Below, one piece after another: positions 26,231 through 38,350 of a DNA stretch of 64,000 bases (the stretch's first letter is position 1; each line of letters opens with the position of its first letter). Position numbers and translations under genes: made by a program. Location of the stretch: assembly GCA_002749535.1 (NCBI GenBank), contig MZZL01000137.1, forward strand, positions 208,345 through 272,344. Reading direction: 5' to 3'. A model generated the notes under the pieces. It saw only the letters and a program-made list of their open reading frames with translations, searched no databases and was not told the DNA's origin. This DNA comes from Apophysomyces variabilis. Taxonomy: Eukaryota > Mucoromycota > Mucoromycetes > Mucorales > Mucoraceae.

Positions 26231-26371
26231 CGCTTTATTTGAGTCACAGAGGAGTTTTAGAGTTCAGATACCGTATGAGATTTTTCTTTTACAAAGAGAC
26301 ATGTCTATCTGTCTTAGCAGGCTTATAGAACGAAAAGTAAAGACGAGCATTTAGTTTAACTTTGATGTTGA
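26231..26371. other. Gap between convergent Fanzor and ABC transporter genes
   Basis: Only 141 bases separate the two stops. By analogy with known Fanzors and TnpBs, a guide RNA could start in the 3' end of the coding region and run into this gap, but I see no diagnostic structure by eye. Confidence 0.35.
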
Positions 26372-29300
26372 TTAGAAGGTAGTTTTACTCTTGCTTTTCT
26401 TCTTTTTCTTCTTATTTCTCGATGAAGTCTGAGATGGTTTCTTTGTTGCTGACGACTGCTCAGCCTGAGGTCCTGCTTCTTCTGCAGCCTCTATTAATGG
26501 TTGGTCGATTGCTTGTTGGGATTTCTCTACCAAATCTGCTGATGGCACCTCCGCTACTTCTGTGGGCGAACTCACCAGCTGTGTAGATTCTCCCGGAATA
26601 TTCGTGTCGATCTTAGGAACAAGTTTTTTCTCTGCTTTGTCTTCTCCTGTTTCATCAGAGCTTTGACTAGGCACAGCCTGAGTCTCTACTTCTTCACGTA
26701 CGACGTTATTGTGAAAACTCTCTGAAACTTCTTCGATAGCCGTATCGTTCTCATCACGAAGCTGTTTCTGCCACATTTCATAATACACACCTGTAACCAA
26801 TTTTAAAAACAATACCGTTTTGTTTGTTTTTTACCTTGTTGACCGTTCTCTACAGCTTGTTTGATTAATTCATCATGACTTCCGGATTCGACTACTTTTC
26901 CATCCTTGATACTAGAAGTAAGAAGAAACGAATCAGCCTTTTGCTTTATAACACTTGTGATACGCACACTAAAATCTTGTCGGCATTTACAATAGTAGAT
27001 AATCGATGCGCAATCACAAGAGTGGTGCGATCTTTCGTCATCTCAGATAAAGCTTGCTGAATGTGCCGTTCAGTCGTGCTGCTTTTCGAATGAGTACAGC
27101 AAGCTCTAAAAATGCATGTACTTACGTATCCAGCGCACTGGTCGCCTCGTCCAACAGAATAATTGGTGGGTCCTTCAGCATCGTTCTCGCAATGGCCACG
27201 CGTTGCTGGAGTAAATGTCAGTTTAAACTACAACCCTTATGATCTATTTACCTTTTCGCCTCCACTCAGACGAAGACCACGTTCGCCCACTTTCGTGTCG
27301 TAACCTATAATTTAACTTGTTAACGAATTGTAGTTGTAAATGTTAATTACCCTCTGGGAAAGATAAAATTTTCTCATGAATTTGAGCTGCTTTAGCTGCA
27401 CGGAAGACAGCATCATCATCAGCGTCTACATTTCCATACCGAATATTGTATAAAATAGTGTCGTTAAAAAGTACAGTGTCTTGTGGAACTACACCGATAT
27501 TTTTGCGCAACGATGCTTGGCGGACCTGTCGGATATCTTGTCCATCGATGTAAATATGACCGCTCAATGGGTCGTAAAATCGGAAAAGTAGCCGCATAAT
27601 TGTTGATTTGCTTTGAACCATGTTACTTTTGCCAACCATAACGTCAAATCACTTACCCTCCTCCAGAAGGTCCTACTAAAGCAACCGTGGAACCCTTAGC
27701 AATACTGAAAGATATGTTACTTAATGCTGTTTGACGATGATCATAAGCAAACGTGACATTATCTATATAAACACGAGTGATAAATACATGTTTCGGCGGA
27801 CAATCCTCTTACCAAAAACAATATGGCCCTGCTTAACGGTCAGGTCCTTTGCGTCCGGATGATCTTTGACCGATTGCTGTTCCTCAAATAGTGCCAGCAT
27901 TTTTTCCATATCGATAAAGTTTGCTTGAATCATACGGTAATAAGTCCCGAACCAATGAAGCTTTCAGAAGCCCTTATGAGTAAAGTTCAATGGTATGCCC
28001 GAACTTACCGGTGTGTAAAGTTGCATTAAATACATAACAAACGTAACAAAGTCACCGGCTTTCATACGCCCTTCCGATACCTCATATGCAGCCAATAAAC
28101 AACCAACAAGCAATCCTCCAGACATAACACCATTCTGAGCCAGGTTGAGGAGATTCAACGAAACCGAACTCTTCCAATCTGCGACCTGATATTCTAAGAC
28201 TGCGTTCTTATATCGGTTGATTTCAAATCCTTCAGCACCATAATATTTCACGGTCTCGAAGTTCAAAAGAGAGTCCACGGCTTTGGTACGAGCAAAGTTG
28301 TCCAGGTCGATCATGCGACGTCTAAACTTGGTACGCCACTCAGTCATTGCAATGGTAACGAAAAGATAGAACGCCATTGTCACAAAAACGATGAATCCAA
28401 ACACTGGTGAAAATGCAATGGTGAAGTATACAACGGCCACCAAAATCTGAGCTATCGCAGGAAATATCTGAAACAGAATCTGGGATAACAACTGGACGAT
28501 GCTACTCGTTCCTCGGTCCATGACCCGAAGAACTTCACCTGTCTTGCGATTGATATGGAAATCAAGTGATAAACCGTGAAGATGAGCAAACATTTTGACT
28601 GAGATCTCTCGAGTAGTGTATTGACCGATGGGGATCCATAACCAGTTTTGCACCGTTTGGATGAGACCCGACTACAGAAAGCTATTAAAAGCAACATCTC
28701 CTTACACAATATGCTTACCCCTCCCTGCAGGAATCGTAAACCAACATACACTAGCACTGCTGCCCATGCAAACTTTCCTGTTGACAACTTGTCAGAGATC
28801 TGTATTTATTTATCTTACTGAAATTACCTGTGCCTTCACCCATATTGTTCACAATGACACCAATCTGATTAGGTAGCGCTACACTTACGACCAAACCGAG
28901 AAGCATAAGTGCAAAACAAAGAATGACATAAACCTGTAGCTGTAAGGACTTCTTTGGCCAGATGTAAGGTAAAAGCTTTCTCATCTTGCCAAAAAAGTTT
29001 GCAAAGGCACTTGGTTCTTTTTCGCGGGATGTCTCACAAGAAGCATCAGTTGGTGGTACCGAACCATACGAGCTTCTTGGCTCTGATGTAAGAAGCGGTG
29101 TAGCATCTTCGGATGACGACGAAAATATATGCACAATAGACAAAACGACAACGGATACTTCGAAGATGAAACGTATAACAAAGAAGGCAAGTAGGGTGTG
29201 ATCATAGCTGGTAAATAATGTGTCTGTGCTTGGGAAATTAGATAGATCACACTAATTAAGTCATCGCAGCCCTTTACCTGGATTCGCACGGTAAATGCCC

Positions 29301-29794
29301 ATCGCCCAGAGCCATCCGATGACAGTATCTCCCAGTGTAGCGACTACCCAGAACATGTATTGCACCCAATGCCATTTTGCGAACTTCTGTGTCTCGTCCA
29401 GAAGCAGTACGAGACTGAGAGCCCACGCAAGCCAGGACACACCAGTGTAATACGCGAGCATGGTTGAGGTCCATTGACCATTAATAAGCGATCGTGCGGC
29501 GATGACAATAGCGTCGGCCAAAAATGTGGCGAGGATCAGCACATTTAATACGACGATGAGTCTGGACAAAGGAGACATTCGCTTATTTCTTCCTCCAGCT
29601 GCTGACATGCAGTCTTCATTCGTCCAGAGCTCCGAGCGCGTACGGAGATATCTAGCAAGGCCGAAGAGGGAGATAACCGTGAATAAGATAGTGGGGACAA
29701 GAAAGAATGGAGTGGCCCATGTAAATGGTCCTGAAGAGTAGAACGGTGGAAAGGGACTCGATGTATCCCCTTCTCCCGTTAACATATGCATCAT
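26372..29794 (-). CDS. Hmt1/ABCB6-type half ABC transporter
   Basis: Half-molecule ABC exporter of the heavy-metal-tolerance group (S. pombe Hmt1, human ABCB6), expected in the vacuolar or a related membrane and exporting metal-phytochelatin, glutathione-linked or porphyrin-like substrates. Start ATG 29794. The N-terminal exon encodes the extra hydrophobic domain of this group (several segments, e.g. [16 protein letters not shown] and [18 protein letters not shown]). Then the core six-helix domain ([39 protein letters not shown]). The ATPase domain is complete: Walker A GPSGGGKST split by an intron near 27655, Q-loop VPQDTVLF, signature LSGGEKQR split by an intron near 27250, Walker [13 protein letters not shown]. 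The C-terminus is an acidic tail ending in a Lys-rich run ([13 protein letters not shown]). ATM1-type mitochondrial transporters are the alternative, but they lack the extra N-terminal helices. Confidence 0.88.
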
Positions 29795-30802
29795 TGTTAG
29801 AAAAGAAGTAAAACAAAAAAAAATCTGCTTCCCCGCTTAATTAGATGCTCCTTTTATGTTTCTTCGGAGTCAAAAATTGGCTTGATTTCCTTAAACTGCC
29901 TTGCGAACCCTTCGTTGCCTAAAGTGAACGTCCATATACTTTTAATTGCCCTATTTTCTTTTCAATCCTGTAAGTAACCATGATTACAGACTTGCTAACA
30001 GTCATGGCCTAGTAGACTTAGCAACATGTGCCTGTAATGCTTCTGACAACCGAGCACAGCATTATCTTTAGTGCCTCTGTTGGCTGTCTAAGATGAACTA
30101 TTCAAAAGTATTCTCAACGCTGCCTTTTGTGTTGCGTATTTTTGGCATATCTGGGAGCGCAAGTTCTCTCGGCCATTTCCCTCAATAGTTGCTTAGCTAT
30201 AACATAACGTAATCCACAATTTAGAGCCACTTGCATTTGTTTGCTTCGCTCCATGTCTCTCTCTCTTGTTTTAAGGATTTGCTCTGTTTCGGAATTCGAC
30301 TTGAAAAACTTGTAGTTTGGTAAGCAATAATCGCTTGTTTATTTCCGTCTTCAGATTCCTTCGCTGGGTTCAATATGAACGGCATGGACTTTGCCCAATT
30401 CCTCCCATTATCCATCAAGGCAGGCCTACCTGCAACTTCTCTGATGGCAACCTTACTATCACCTGCGCGTGACATATGCCTCTCAGTCAAAAGTCTTAAT
30501 CCAAACCAGGGGTTACTTCGCTGACTTTACGTACAATGAATTTCTTGTGTACTTAAGCCTCTCTTGCCGTTACGAAATCCCTTTTGTTTCTCCTTTTCTG
30601 TTCGCTCGACGGCATCTGTAAAATACATTTGCTATTTTTCTATTTTCATCTCTTTTTCTTTCTGTGTCACCGAGAATTTTTTTTTTAAATCCAAATTAAA
30701 CAAACTTGCAAATGGCTATATGGTTATCGGTGTGACTGTTGGCCTAGCACGATCGCTTCAGCTCAAATCCGCTCCGGTGGCAAGTTGATTGATCTTGCAA
30801 GG
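29795..30802. other. Intergenic between the ABC transporter and URM1
   Basis: Divergent region about 1 kb long. The only notable frame is an ATG-started 89-codon ORF on the minus strand at 30221-30490, hydrophilic and Lys/Ser-rich with no recognised family; I do not call it a gene. The rest is A/T-rich with CT-rich patches at 30565-30680, probably the URM1 promoter. Confidence 0.4.
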
Positions 30803-31224
30803 ATGGCAACGGTTGCGATCAAGGTGGAGTTCAGGTATTGATTGAATACAGTGTTTTTACGTTTGTTACTCAATTTCAACTTAGCGGAGGAATGGAGTTG
30901 TTGTTCAACAACGTCCGTGAACATACAGTTACGCTTCCTGCTAACTCACCAAACGATTCGTCAAAACCGACAAATCTTCAAGACTTGATATTTTATATTC
31001 GTGACAATATGATGACGGACAAGAAAGACCTATTCGTTGATAAAGATACAGTGTAAGCGACGACTACAATATGCGAACTAAGATCATTGATAAAACACGA
31101 TGATAGCCGTCCAGGTATCCTCGTCTTGGTAAACAACGTCGATTGGGAGTTATGTGACGAATTGGATTATGAGTTGCAGGATAAAGATGAGATTGTATTC
31201 ATAAGTACATTGCACGGAGGATAG
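30803..31224 (+). CDS. URM1: Ubiquitin-related modifier Urm1
   Basis: Small ubiquitin-fold sulphur carrier. Its C-terminal glycine is thiocarboxylated by Uba4 and supplies sulphur for 2-thiolation of wobble uridine in tRNA; it is also conjugated to proteins under oxidative stress. Three exons: 30803-30834, 30885 to about 31051 and about 31110-31224. The spliced N-terminus reads [18 protein letters not shown], the family start. The C-terminal region [20 protein letters not shown] and ISTLHGG with terminal Gly-Gly followed directly by the stop is diagnostic. The length (about 105 residues) fits. The stop is 15 bases from the stop of the convergent Gemin8-like gene. Confidence 0.95.
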
Positions 31225-31239
31225 AATAAAGGAAAAAGG

Positions 31240-31877
31240 TTATAAACGGATGGGTAGAACAGGCCATAATGCAACTGCATCATCATCTGTCTCAGTCAGG
31301 CAAGATTGAAGATAAGCAGAATCCAGCAGATGTTCTTGTACACGCAATTCGTTTGATTGGGGTAACGAAGTCCGCGTTCGTATGAGACATGTCGCTGGGG
31401 CTTCGATACCATTGTGATGTACGACAGAAGACTCGTTAAAATCCCAGTTTTCCTCGTCTTCTTCGATGTCATCCGTTTGCTTATCCAGCAGTTCCCCTAT
31501 AAAAGGTCAGCTACTTTGAATTAAAGTGCTATTTTCGGCGACATACGTTCTTTCTTGTATGCTTCAGAAAATCGGAATATCTCAATGGCTTCTTTCGAGA
31601 GCGTCGCAGGACCGGGTGCCTCTGTTTGTTCCTCACCGCTTTCTTCTTGCGTAGGTATCTTCGCATCAGCAATCTCGGTTTGACATGGTTCTTCAACATA
31701 TGCTTCATTCTCGGCATCACTCGGACTGTAATTCTGCGGATAGTAATAATATGGGGTTGCGACATTACTGCTGTACAATGAATGTTGGTTTTGTATGCCA
31801 AGGATATGATTCCAGTGAGCAATCTGTTCTTGACCAAAATGCTTTGCATGGAATGATCCAAAAGGTAGAGAGTTCAT
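31240..31877 (-). CDS. Gemin8-like SMN-complex protein
   Basis: Candidate Gemin8, the adaptor that joins the Gemin6-Gemin7 pair to SMN in the complex that loads Sm rings on spliceosomal snRNAs. Two exons (31877-31547 and 31496-31240) give 195 residues. The chosen ATG at 31877 directly precedes an N-terminal His/Trp-rich helix (FHAKHFGQEQIAHWNHILGI), comparable with the N-terminus of Gemin8. Mid-protein FRFSEAYKKERELL resembles the Gemin8 block with Phe followed by a charged helix. The last residues, LWPVLPIRL, closely match the animal Gemin8 end (YWPVIPLKF). The frame is open upstream to 31964, but an AG acceptor-like site and lack of conserved residues argue against that start. The call rests on short motifs plus size, so it needs a profile search. 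Confidence 0.62.
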
Positions 31878-32555
31878 GATCTCTATGTTTTTGAGCGCGT
31901 TGTGCCAACAAGAAAGCCAAATTTTTTTCTGTGCACACTGATCATTTAAATGAAAAGATTTCATCTGCCGTTAGCAGAAACTGCTGACGGTAGTCGAAAC
32001 ATCGACATCGGGCGAGAAAAGTTCCATCAGCAATATAGCATTCCTATCGGACATATCAGACGGAACTTACGTAGAGAAGCCCTTAGGTTTGATATCGGTT
32101 TATTCATCTTCAACAAGCGTTTTAGCACACAGCAGCAGAAATTACTTTCGGCCTCTAAAGTTGCAGGTTGGCGTATATGGATAGTATAAATGAGTTATAA
32201 TGTTCTTTGAGGTTGTAACCATAATTCAATAGAGCTTGCTATTAATTTGTAGGGCGCTCTCAAGCTCAAGATAGTGATAACAACAGAACATGGTCAATAT
32301 CACACCAGTCTGTTACCTGCTAAAGCTAGCTGATCTGTATTTCCCAACTATGTAACAAGCAGAAGGGAATAAGCGTATAAATATCTACTCTAACAGGGAG
32401 CTATAAACAGATCATAGGCTTCTTACAACGTTGAAGAGCTATCGCATGGCAGAAAGAGAAAAGAGGTGTGACGGGTAGGTTGCACAAAGACCACTTATAT
32501 TTCCATTTACGAACTTCTAATGCGGCCCAGTCCGCACCTTTTGAGCAGCACGATA
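31878..32555. other. Divergent intergenic region (Gemin8-like / SEC15)
   Basis: Upstream regions of the Gemin8-like gene (minus) and SEC15 (plus). A plus ORF at 31950-32189 and a minus extension of the Gemin8 frame overlap here without recognisable features. No repeats seen. Confidence 0.4.
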
Positions 32556-35500
32556 ATGTCAACCACAGCCAACGGCTCAGGACTTGGCCGCTTTCCTGAT
32601 TCCACAGTGAAGGCGGCATTGGGCGACACTAGCATTTCGACAAGCGGATTAGAACTCACTTTCTCGGCAACGCTGGATGATGCTGAAAATCTAGAACAAC
32701 TAGGACCCGTCATCAAGCAGATTACAGAAAATGGAAAGCAGAGAGCCTTCTTAGAACAACTTGATGTTCTCATCAGAAAGAAGGATGGTGAAATAGAGCG
32801 CATGTGTAATGCACACTATCAAGTGGGTTTAAGGTGACATTAGACCCTCATGTCGTTGACTATCCTCGTCAGGAATTTGTCCATGCCGTAGATCAGCTGT
32901 TAAAAGTTCGCCAAGGTTCTATATCTTTGCACCAAAAAATTAGGGACGTCAACAACACTTTGCAATCGAAAGGAAAGGAACTGGCCGAAAAAGTAAGCAC
33001 CGAAGAATACAGTTTAACGATTCTGACCAGGCACAGAGACGCGAACTGACTGAAGCAAGACGGGTGCAACAAAACATAGACGATGCCATTGAAGCTTTAC
33101 AAAACAGTCTTGTAGTGTTGGAATTGGCAAACAAAGTGAACCATCAATTGGACCAGAAAATGTATTATCCTGCACTCAAGGTAATCCTCGTTTGACTGGG
33201 TTAGTAGTATGGTAACAGAAGGTAGGCCTTAGATGATCTGGAACACGAGCATTTACGGCAAATATCGCAATACAGCTTCGCAAAACATTTAGGTGCGTTT
33301 GAAAATATATATGAGGATATACAGATAGATTAAATATTGTACAGTACAGGGCGTCCCTGTAATGCAGAACACGATCAAGGAAATTGTCACTGTGGATCTT
33401 AAAGAATGGCTGGCAAGGTAATTGGTTTCGGAATGGTTCAGCAGCTGAATATGGTATTTGTCTGTTAGTGTAAGAGAGATTTCGCGAGAAATTGGTTCAC
33501 TGGCTATGAGACGCATGCAAGAGAGGCAAGATCGTTGGCGTACGAAAACAGCAGAAAATCCGAAATTGAAAAATTTACAACATCATAATGTGAATTCAGC
33601 TATCGAGATGGTTGTCAATGAAGGCCTCGAATGTATGTTAGCTGTTTCAGTTCGTTGGCTCACTGCAAAGTTATAGCAAGCATCATTGATGAAGTCAATA
33701 TTGACTTTGGGCCACTGTATCGGTGCATTCACGTGTACGATACACTTGGCAAGCGACACGAATTTAAAACGTCGTACGAAGAGGATAGGAGAGTAAGTAT
33801 TACTATTACATTCATATCTCGTCTGACGAACATAGGCACAAGCAAATCTCGCTTTATCAGCACCTATAAACTTGCGTGACGGCAATTTAGTGCCGTTTGA
33901 GACCCTGTTGCAGGATATTGTTGGGTTCTTTATTATTGAACATATTATCTTGCACAACACACGGGAGTTTAGAAGTCAGTCAGAGGTAAGCAGAAAATTC
34001 CGGAGTACTTGTCTTAACTTGTGTGAAGGTGGATGCTCTCTGGGAAATGGTTACATCTAAGGTCATGCTGGTGGTATCGGAAAGCTTAAAAGGCTGCAGA
34101 GATCCGGAACTATTTTTAAGGATCAAGTTTTCGCTTTTGATCTTTATCCAAACGCTTGAGGTAGCAAACAAACGGTCGACTGTTGTTCACAACTTGTTGT
34201 AGGGATTCGAATATTTTGTAAAGCCGCTTCAAGAAACATTATTAGCACTTTTTCAACGTTATTCTGAATTGTTGATCAACCAATATAGTGAAGTTTTCGA
34301 AAAGGTATAGTTTTTTTTAGTATTGCTGAAAGAGACACTAATCACTCAAATTATGTACTAGATTGTTCAAGAGGATGAATGTATGCCTATGACCGTAATG
34401 AACGAAGGTGAACTGGAAGAGGTCATGCAATATACCCGATTTCGTCCGGATAGAGAGTTCTTGCGAAGGCATGGGTAAGTATTTTGGAAAGGATATGCAT
34501 AGAGATTTACAATTTGTAGCTTCCCGCTGCGGTTACCGTTTTCGAAGGTCTTTCCCACTTGTTGTCATGATGTGAGCGCATTTGTACATCAGTTCTATCA
34601 ATTTGCAGAAGGCTTTTCTCAGACACATGGAGAGATGGATGATATTTTGAAGAAGGTTAGTGGTAAGAAAGTATTCGCAATCTAACTGTGTCATTAGGCA
34701 GTGGACAGTCTACTCATACAAAAGGTTAATGCAATCCTCCTGAAGAAATTGCAGTCCACGAATCTATCACAAATTGTACAAATCATTATCAATATCGAAT
34801 ATTTTGAGTCTACCTGTCCCGACTTTGAGATGTTGCTGATGGAAACAAGATCATTCCATCGTTCGGGACGTATTCACCTTAAAGCTACATCAACATTTAA
34901 GGACACTCGACGTAAGGCAGAAAAACGCATATTTGAGCTGGTCAATTCCAAGCTAGATCAGTTTTTGGAGCTTTCGGATTACGATTGGTAAGCAGCCTAT
35001 TCTGGCTTGTTTGACGTTGTGGTATAACATTATGCTATTAGGTCTTCCCAAGAGCTTCAGAAACATCCTAGTCCAAACCTTCAGGACCTTGTATCGTATC
35101 TAACGAATGTGACAAACGCAGCATTGCTTAACCTACCAAAATCAATCAAAAGCTTGCTGTATTTTGATGCATTAGAGCATTTAAGTCAATGCATGAAGGC
35201 GAGTGTAGTTAGCCTTGCTCATTGTATTCTTATCGATGGTAAAATAGAACCTGGTACTCGATCCTGATCAAAGAGCTATCACCGAGATCTCTTTGCGGAA
35301 CTTTGATACTGACGTCCGGTTTTTGGAAGACTTCGTGCACAACTTGGACGACCCAACCGTAGACGAAACCTTCATGGAATTGAGACAGGTACAAGGCATT
35401 TTTTTATTCAAGTTGCTTAAACATATGATTTTAGATTCTTCAATTAGCCGAATGTGAACGTCCTGAGGAATACCTGACACCTCAGGTTAGGAATAGGAAA

Positions 35501-35763
35501 TATGGCCGTGTGAAAGCCCAAGACGTTATCATATTGTTTGAAAAGTGAGAATTGGAAAAGGAAAACGACGGTTTGTTCACATTTTAATTTAGGCTTCTTC
35601 GTGATACGTTCCAACCGGTTGCAACAAATGTACAACATAGAATGCGACGCAAAGAAATGGAAAACGTAGCAAGGTGCGATTATCAACATGAACGATTAAC
35701 CTATCTAACTTCTAATGTCTCATTAATAGAGTACTTCGAGCTACCCATATACCAAGAAGCTAG
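32556..35763 (+). CDS. SEC15: Exocyst complex component Sec15
   Basis: Subunit of the octameric exocyst that tethers secretory vesicles to the plasma membrane at growing tips; Sec15 is the effector of the Rab Sec4. The ATG at 32556 (MSTTANGSGLGRF) is preferred to one 36 bases earlier. A dozen or more short introns. Seen: N-terminal coiled coil (EFVHAVDQLLKVRQGSISLH, RELTEARRVQQNIDDAIEAL), the Sec15 hallmark YYPALKALDDLEHEHL, DLKEWLASVREISREIGSLA, YRCIHVYDTLGKRHEFKTSY, and C-terminal helical domain blocks ELLINQYSEVFEK, FHRSGRIHLKATSTFKDTR, DFVHNLDDPTVDETFMELRQ. The last exon ends ATHIPRS at 35763. All parts are collinear and in frame after splicing, so the gene looks intact. Confidence 0.93.
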
Positions 35764-35967
35764 TAGCCAGTATAATATAGCAATACGAAGCGGAATAATA
35801 GACTAAATCGGTTAAAAATAAAGAAAGCTTGAATTGGTCTGCATCGTCTGCAGAAAAACACAAAAGGTAAAAAAAAATTATCAGATTTTATGCATACATA
35901 TGTATATGAATCAAGGTTATCGAATTTTGTAACGGGCATTTAGCAAACATCCTTGTAATTAAGATAG
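35764..35967. other. Short convergent gap (SEC15 / RhoGEF)
   Basis: About 200 bases of A-rich DNA between the two convergent 3' ends. Nothing else seen. Confidence 0.4.
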
Positions 35968-38350
35968 TTATATTTCACAATATGAGAAAAGTTTAGTTAC
36001 CTTACGGTTTTCTATATCCCTGTTACGTTCTGTCATGTTAGTGCCCGCTCTTTTACGTTGTTTTCTAGCGCAGCATATCATTGACCTAAATAAAGAACGG
36101 GATAAAACTTTCTACGCACCAATACTGTGGTAAAATCGCTTCTGCTTTTTCCCCGCAATGGTGTGTAAGCCGTATAAAATGGAATGGTTTTTGTCCCATG
36201 GAGAAAGTCTTTGATATGTCGTAACAAGCCCCGATGTAGCGAGAATCAATATAAACCTGCTTTCTCTGCTTAAACAAGACCTTTTTTTGCCAATCCGTAG
36301 AAAGTGGAATTTTAGCGCGAAAGGACTGGTTTCTAAATCGTTCTTTTAATATTAAATATTTATAATACAAAGATTAATTAAACATGTACATATGCCTCTG
36401 TTGCGGCATGAAGCTGAAGAGACCGTTTTGGGTTTTGCGAGTAATTCATCGCCGTAGCCAGACTAGAAATAATTTTCCGTGCAATGACGATATTTTCATA
36501 ATCATTGTTTGTAGGCTCAGTATGTTTCTCTAGGTCTTTAGGATGCCTTAGTTTTTCATAACCTTTTTGCACTTTTGATTATATTACCAGTTAGTAATAG
36601 CTCGTAGCGAGTAACACGCTGGATTGGGATGATTAGATAGTCATATAGAGTGAAGTGTCTTGTCTCTTTTCTCATTTCAAGTTTCTATAACCAATTCACG
36701 AGTGAATAACAGGAATAGAAACAATGTTCATTTTTCTTACCTCTCTGTATAATGCATATGCTTTGTTATCCTGAGACTGGTCCAGTATTCTTCTATTTTC
36801 CTTGTAATCGAGAGCACAGCGAAGGAACACAATGAGCATTTCGGCCATATCTCTTATAATTTGGCCTAACGGGATTTCAGAATAGCACGACGCGCCCATC
36901 AAGTCCTTATCCGCGTCCATCATGGATTCTGGCAAACTATCAGAACATTCGGCACGGTATCGAAATCTTCGTATTAACCGAGACGAAAACTGCATCAAGT
37001 CATAAAGGTTAGCGTACTTATCCGCAGCGGTGGTGCGAATAAACAGACTGCCTCTCTCTACGGCTTGACAAAATGGATCATTAAACATCTAAAGCAAATG
37101 AAGATAGTTGGAAAATATTCTGTACTTAGAGAGAGACCCTACCACTTTAACAAATAACAGCTGATTCCAGAATGTAATCTCAGTTGTGTAGAATTCACGC
37201 AAAATAAACTTGCGGGTAAGAGAGTATTTTTCTCGTTTCTCTTGAGACTAATAGCAAGTTTAAAAAACACGATATTAGTTACTATGACTTCAGGTGTTAC
37301 CATATTCGAAAGGTCCAGTTTCTTCGCGTCTTCCTTTTGCAGTTCGTCGAGCAGAGCTTTTCGCCAAACGTCCAAAGCTTTGGCCTGTCTTTTTGGATTT
37401 GTTCGCCGCAGTAATGGTTGTGTTCGTGCTTTCATTTGAGAGAATTTCAAGACAGGTTTCTTACTGGTCGGATGATACACATCAGGCGGGACATTCTGCT
37501 GCGTCAGATTTTCTGTGGTAGCAGCAACCGTTGTACCAGTGGACATCGGGGCCACAGCACTTGAAAGCTTTTTACCAAATATTGTTTTGTAACCTTTCTT
37601 TTCGTTTAACACGACTGCATCCTGTACAGCCTCGTCATTTCCCTTGCTGCGCTCCGAAGCATCAAGGACGGGGCAACTCAAGCGACGTCGTAATACGCGG
37701 TTAGGTCCGATTGACAGCATGTAGAGGTCATCGCATGTTTTCTGTACGTTCTTTTCTGGAGCTGTATCGCTTGGTAAGGAATCTCCTGCCCAACGCTGGC
37801 TTCCACCACGATATGGTGACGTGTCGTGGGTCGATGGGGTCGGCTCTTTCCAGCTGAGGTTAGCTGACAGTTGCGCTGGTGGATCCGGGGGATCAATTGG
37901 TTTGTACACATTTCTTCCGGAACGGCGACATGGTGGGCTGGAAGAATGTCTTTTTCCGTTACCCTGGAGCCATTTCTTTCTGAAAGGGGTTGCTTTTTTC
38001 TCTTCTTTTCCAGGATTCGTTCGAACACCTGGAGGTTGAGTAGGAGCACTATTGATGCTACTGCTTCTGCTACGACTACGTTCTATTGGCATATCTACAG
38101 GCCAGGCCATGATGGATGCACTTGTATACTTTGCGCCTTGAGGGTGTAACCATAACCATTGGCACTGACGCCGTCTTGTCCTCCCTCTAACATTTTCGAG
38201 CTCTCTACCCTCGTCTTCATCCTCTTCACCCTCTTCGCTTATTTCATCGTTGTTAGATAATAATTTAGTTGGAAGGATCAATTTCTCGTAACGATGATCG
38301 GCTGATTCATGGGGAGAGAAAAGCGATATTTTTTGTTTTAATCTCTGCAT
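35968..38350 (-). CDS. Dbl-homology (RhoGEF) domain protein
   Basis: Probable guanine-nucleotide exchange factor for Rho/Rac/Cdc42 GTPases. ATG 38350 (MQRLKQKISLFSPHESADHR). Residues about 1-330 are low-complexity: an acidic run (ISEEGEEDEDEGRELE), Ser/Pro-rich and basic segments, probably a regulatory region. After introns near 37282-37245 and 37135-37085, the DH domain reads EKREKYSLTRKFILREFY, TTEITFWNQLLFVKVMFNDP, YANLYDLMQFSSRLIRRF, DYKENRRILDQSQDNKAYAL, then YEKLRHPKDLEKHT and ARKIISSLATAMN, matching the CR1 and CR3 pattern of DH helices. Downstream exons (36380-35968) are joined by inference; I see no clear PH domain, which normally follows. The 3' end is therefore uncertain. Confidence 0.6.

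Noticed and set aside
20473..26371. Terminal inverted repeats or target duplication bounding the Fanzor
   Set aside because: Weak similarity between about 21560-21585 and the reverse complement of about 26245-26280 has too many gaps to be convincing.
30221..30490. 89-codon minus-strand ORF
   Set aside because: Hydrophilic, no recognisable family and no context support; likely chance.
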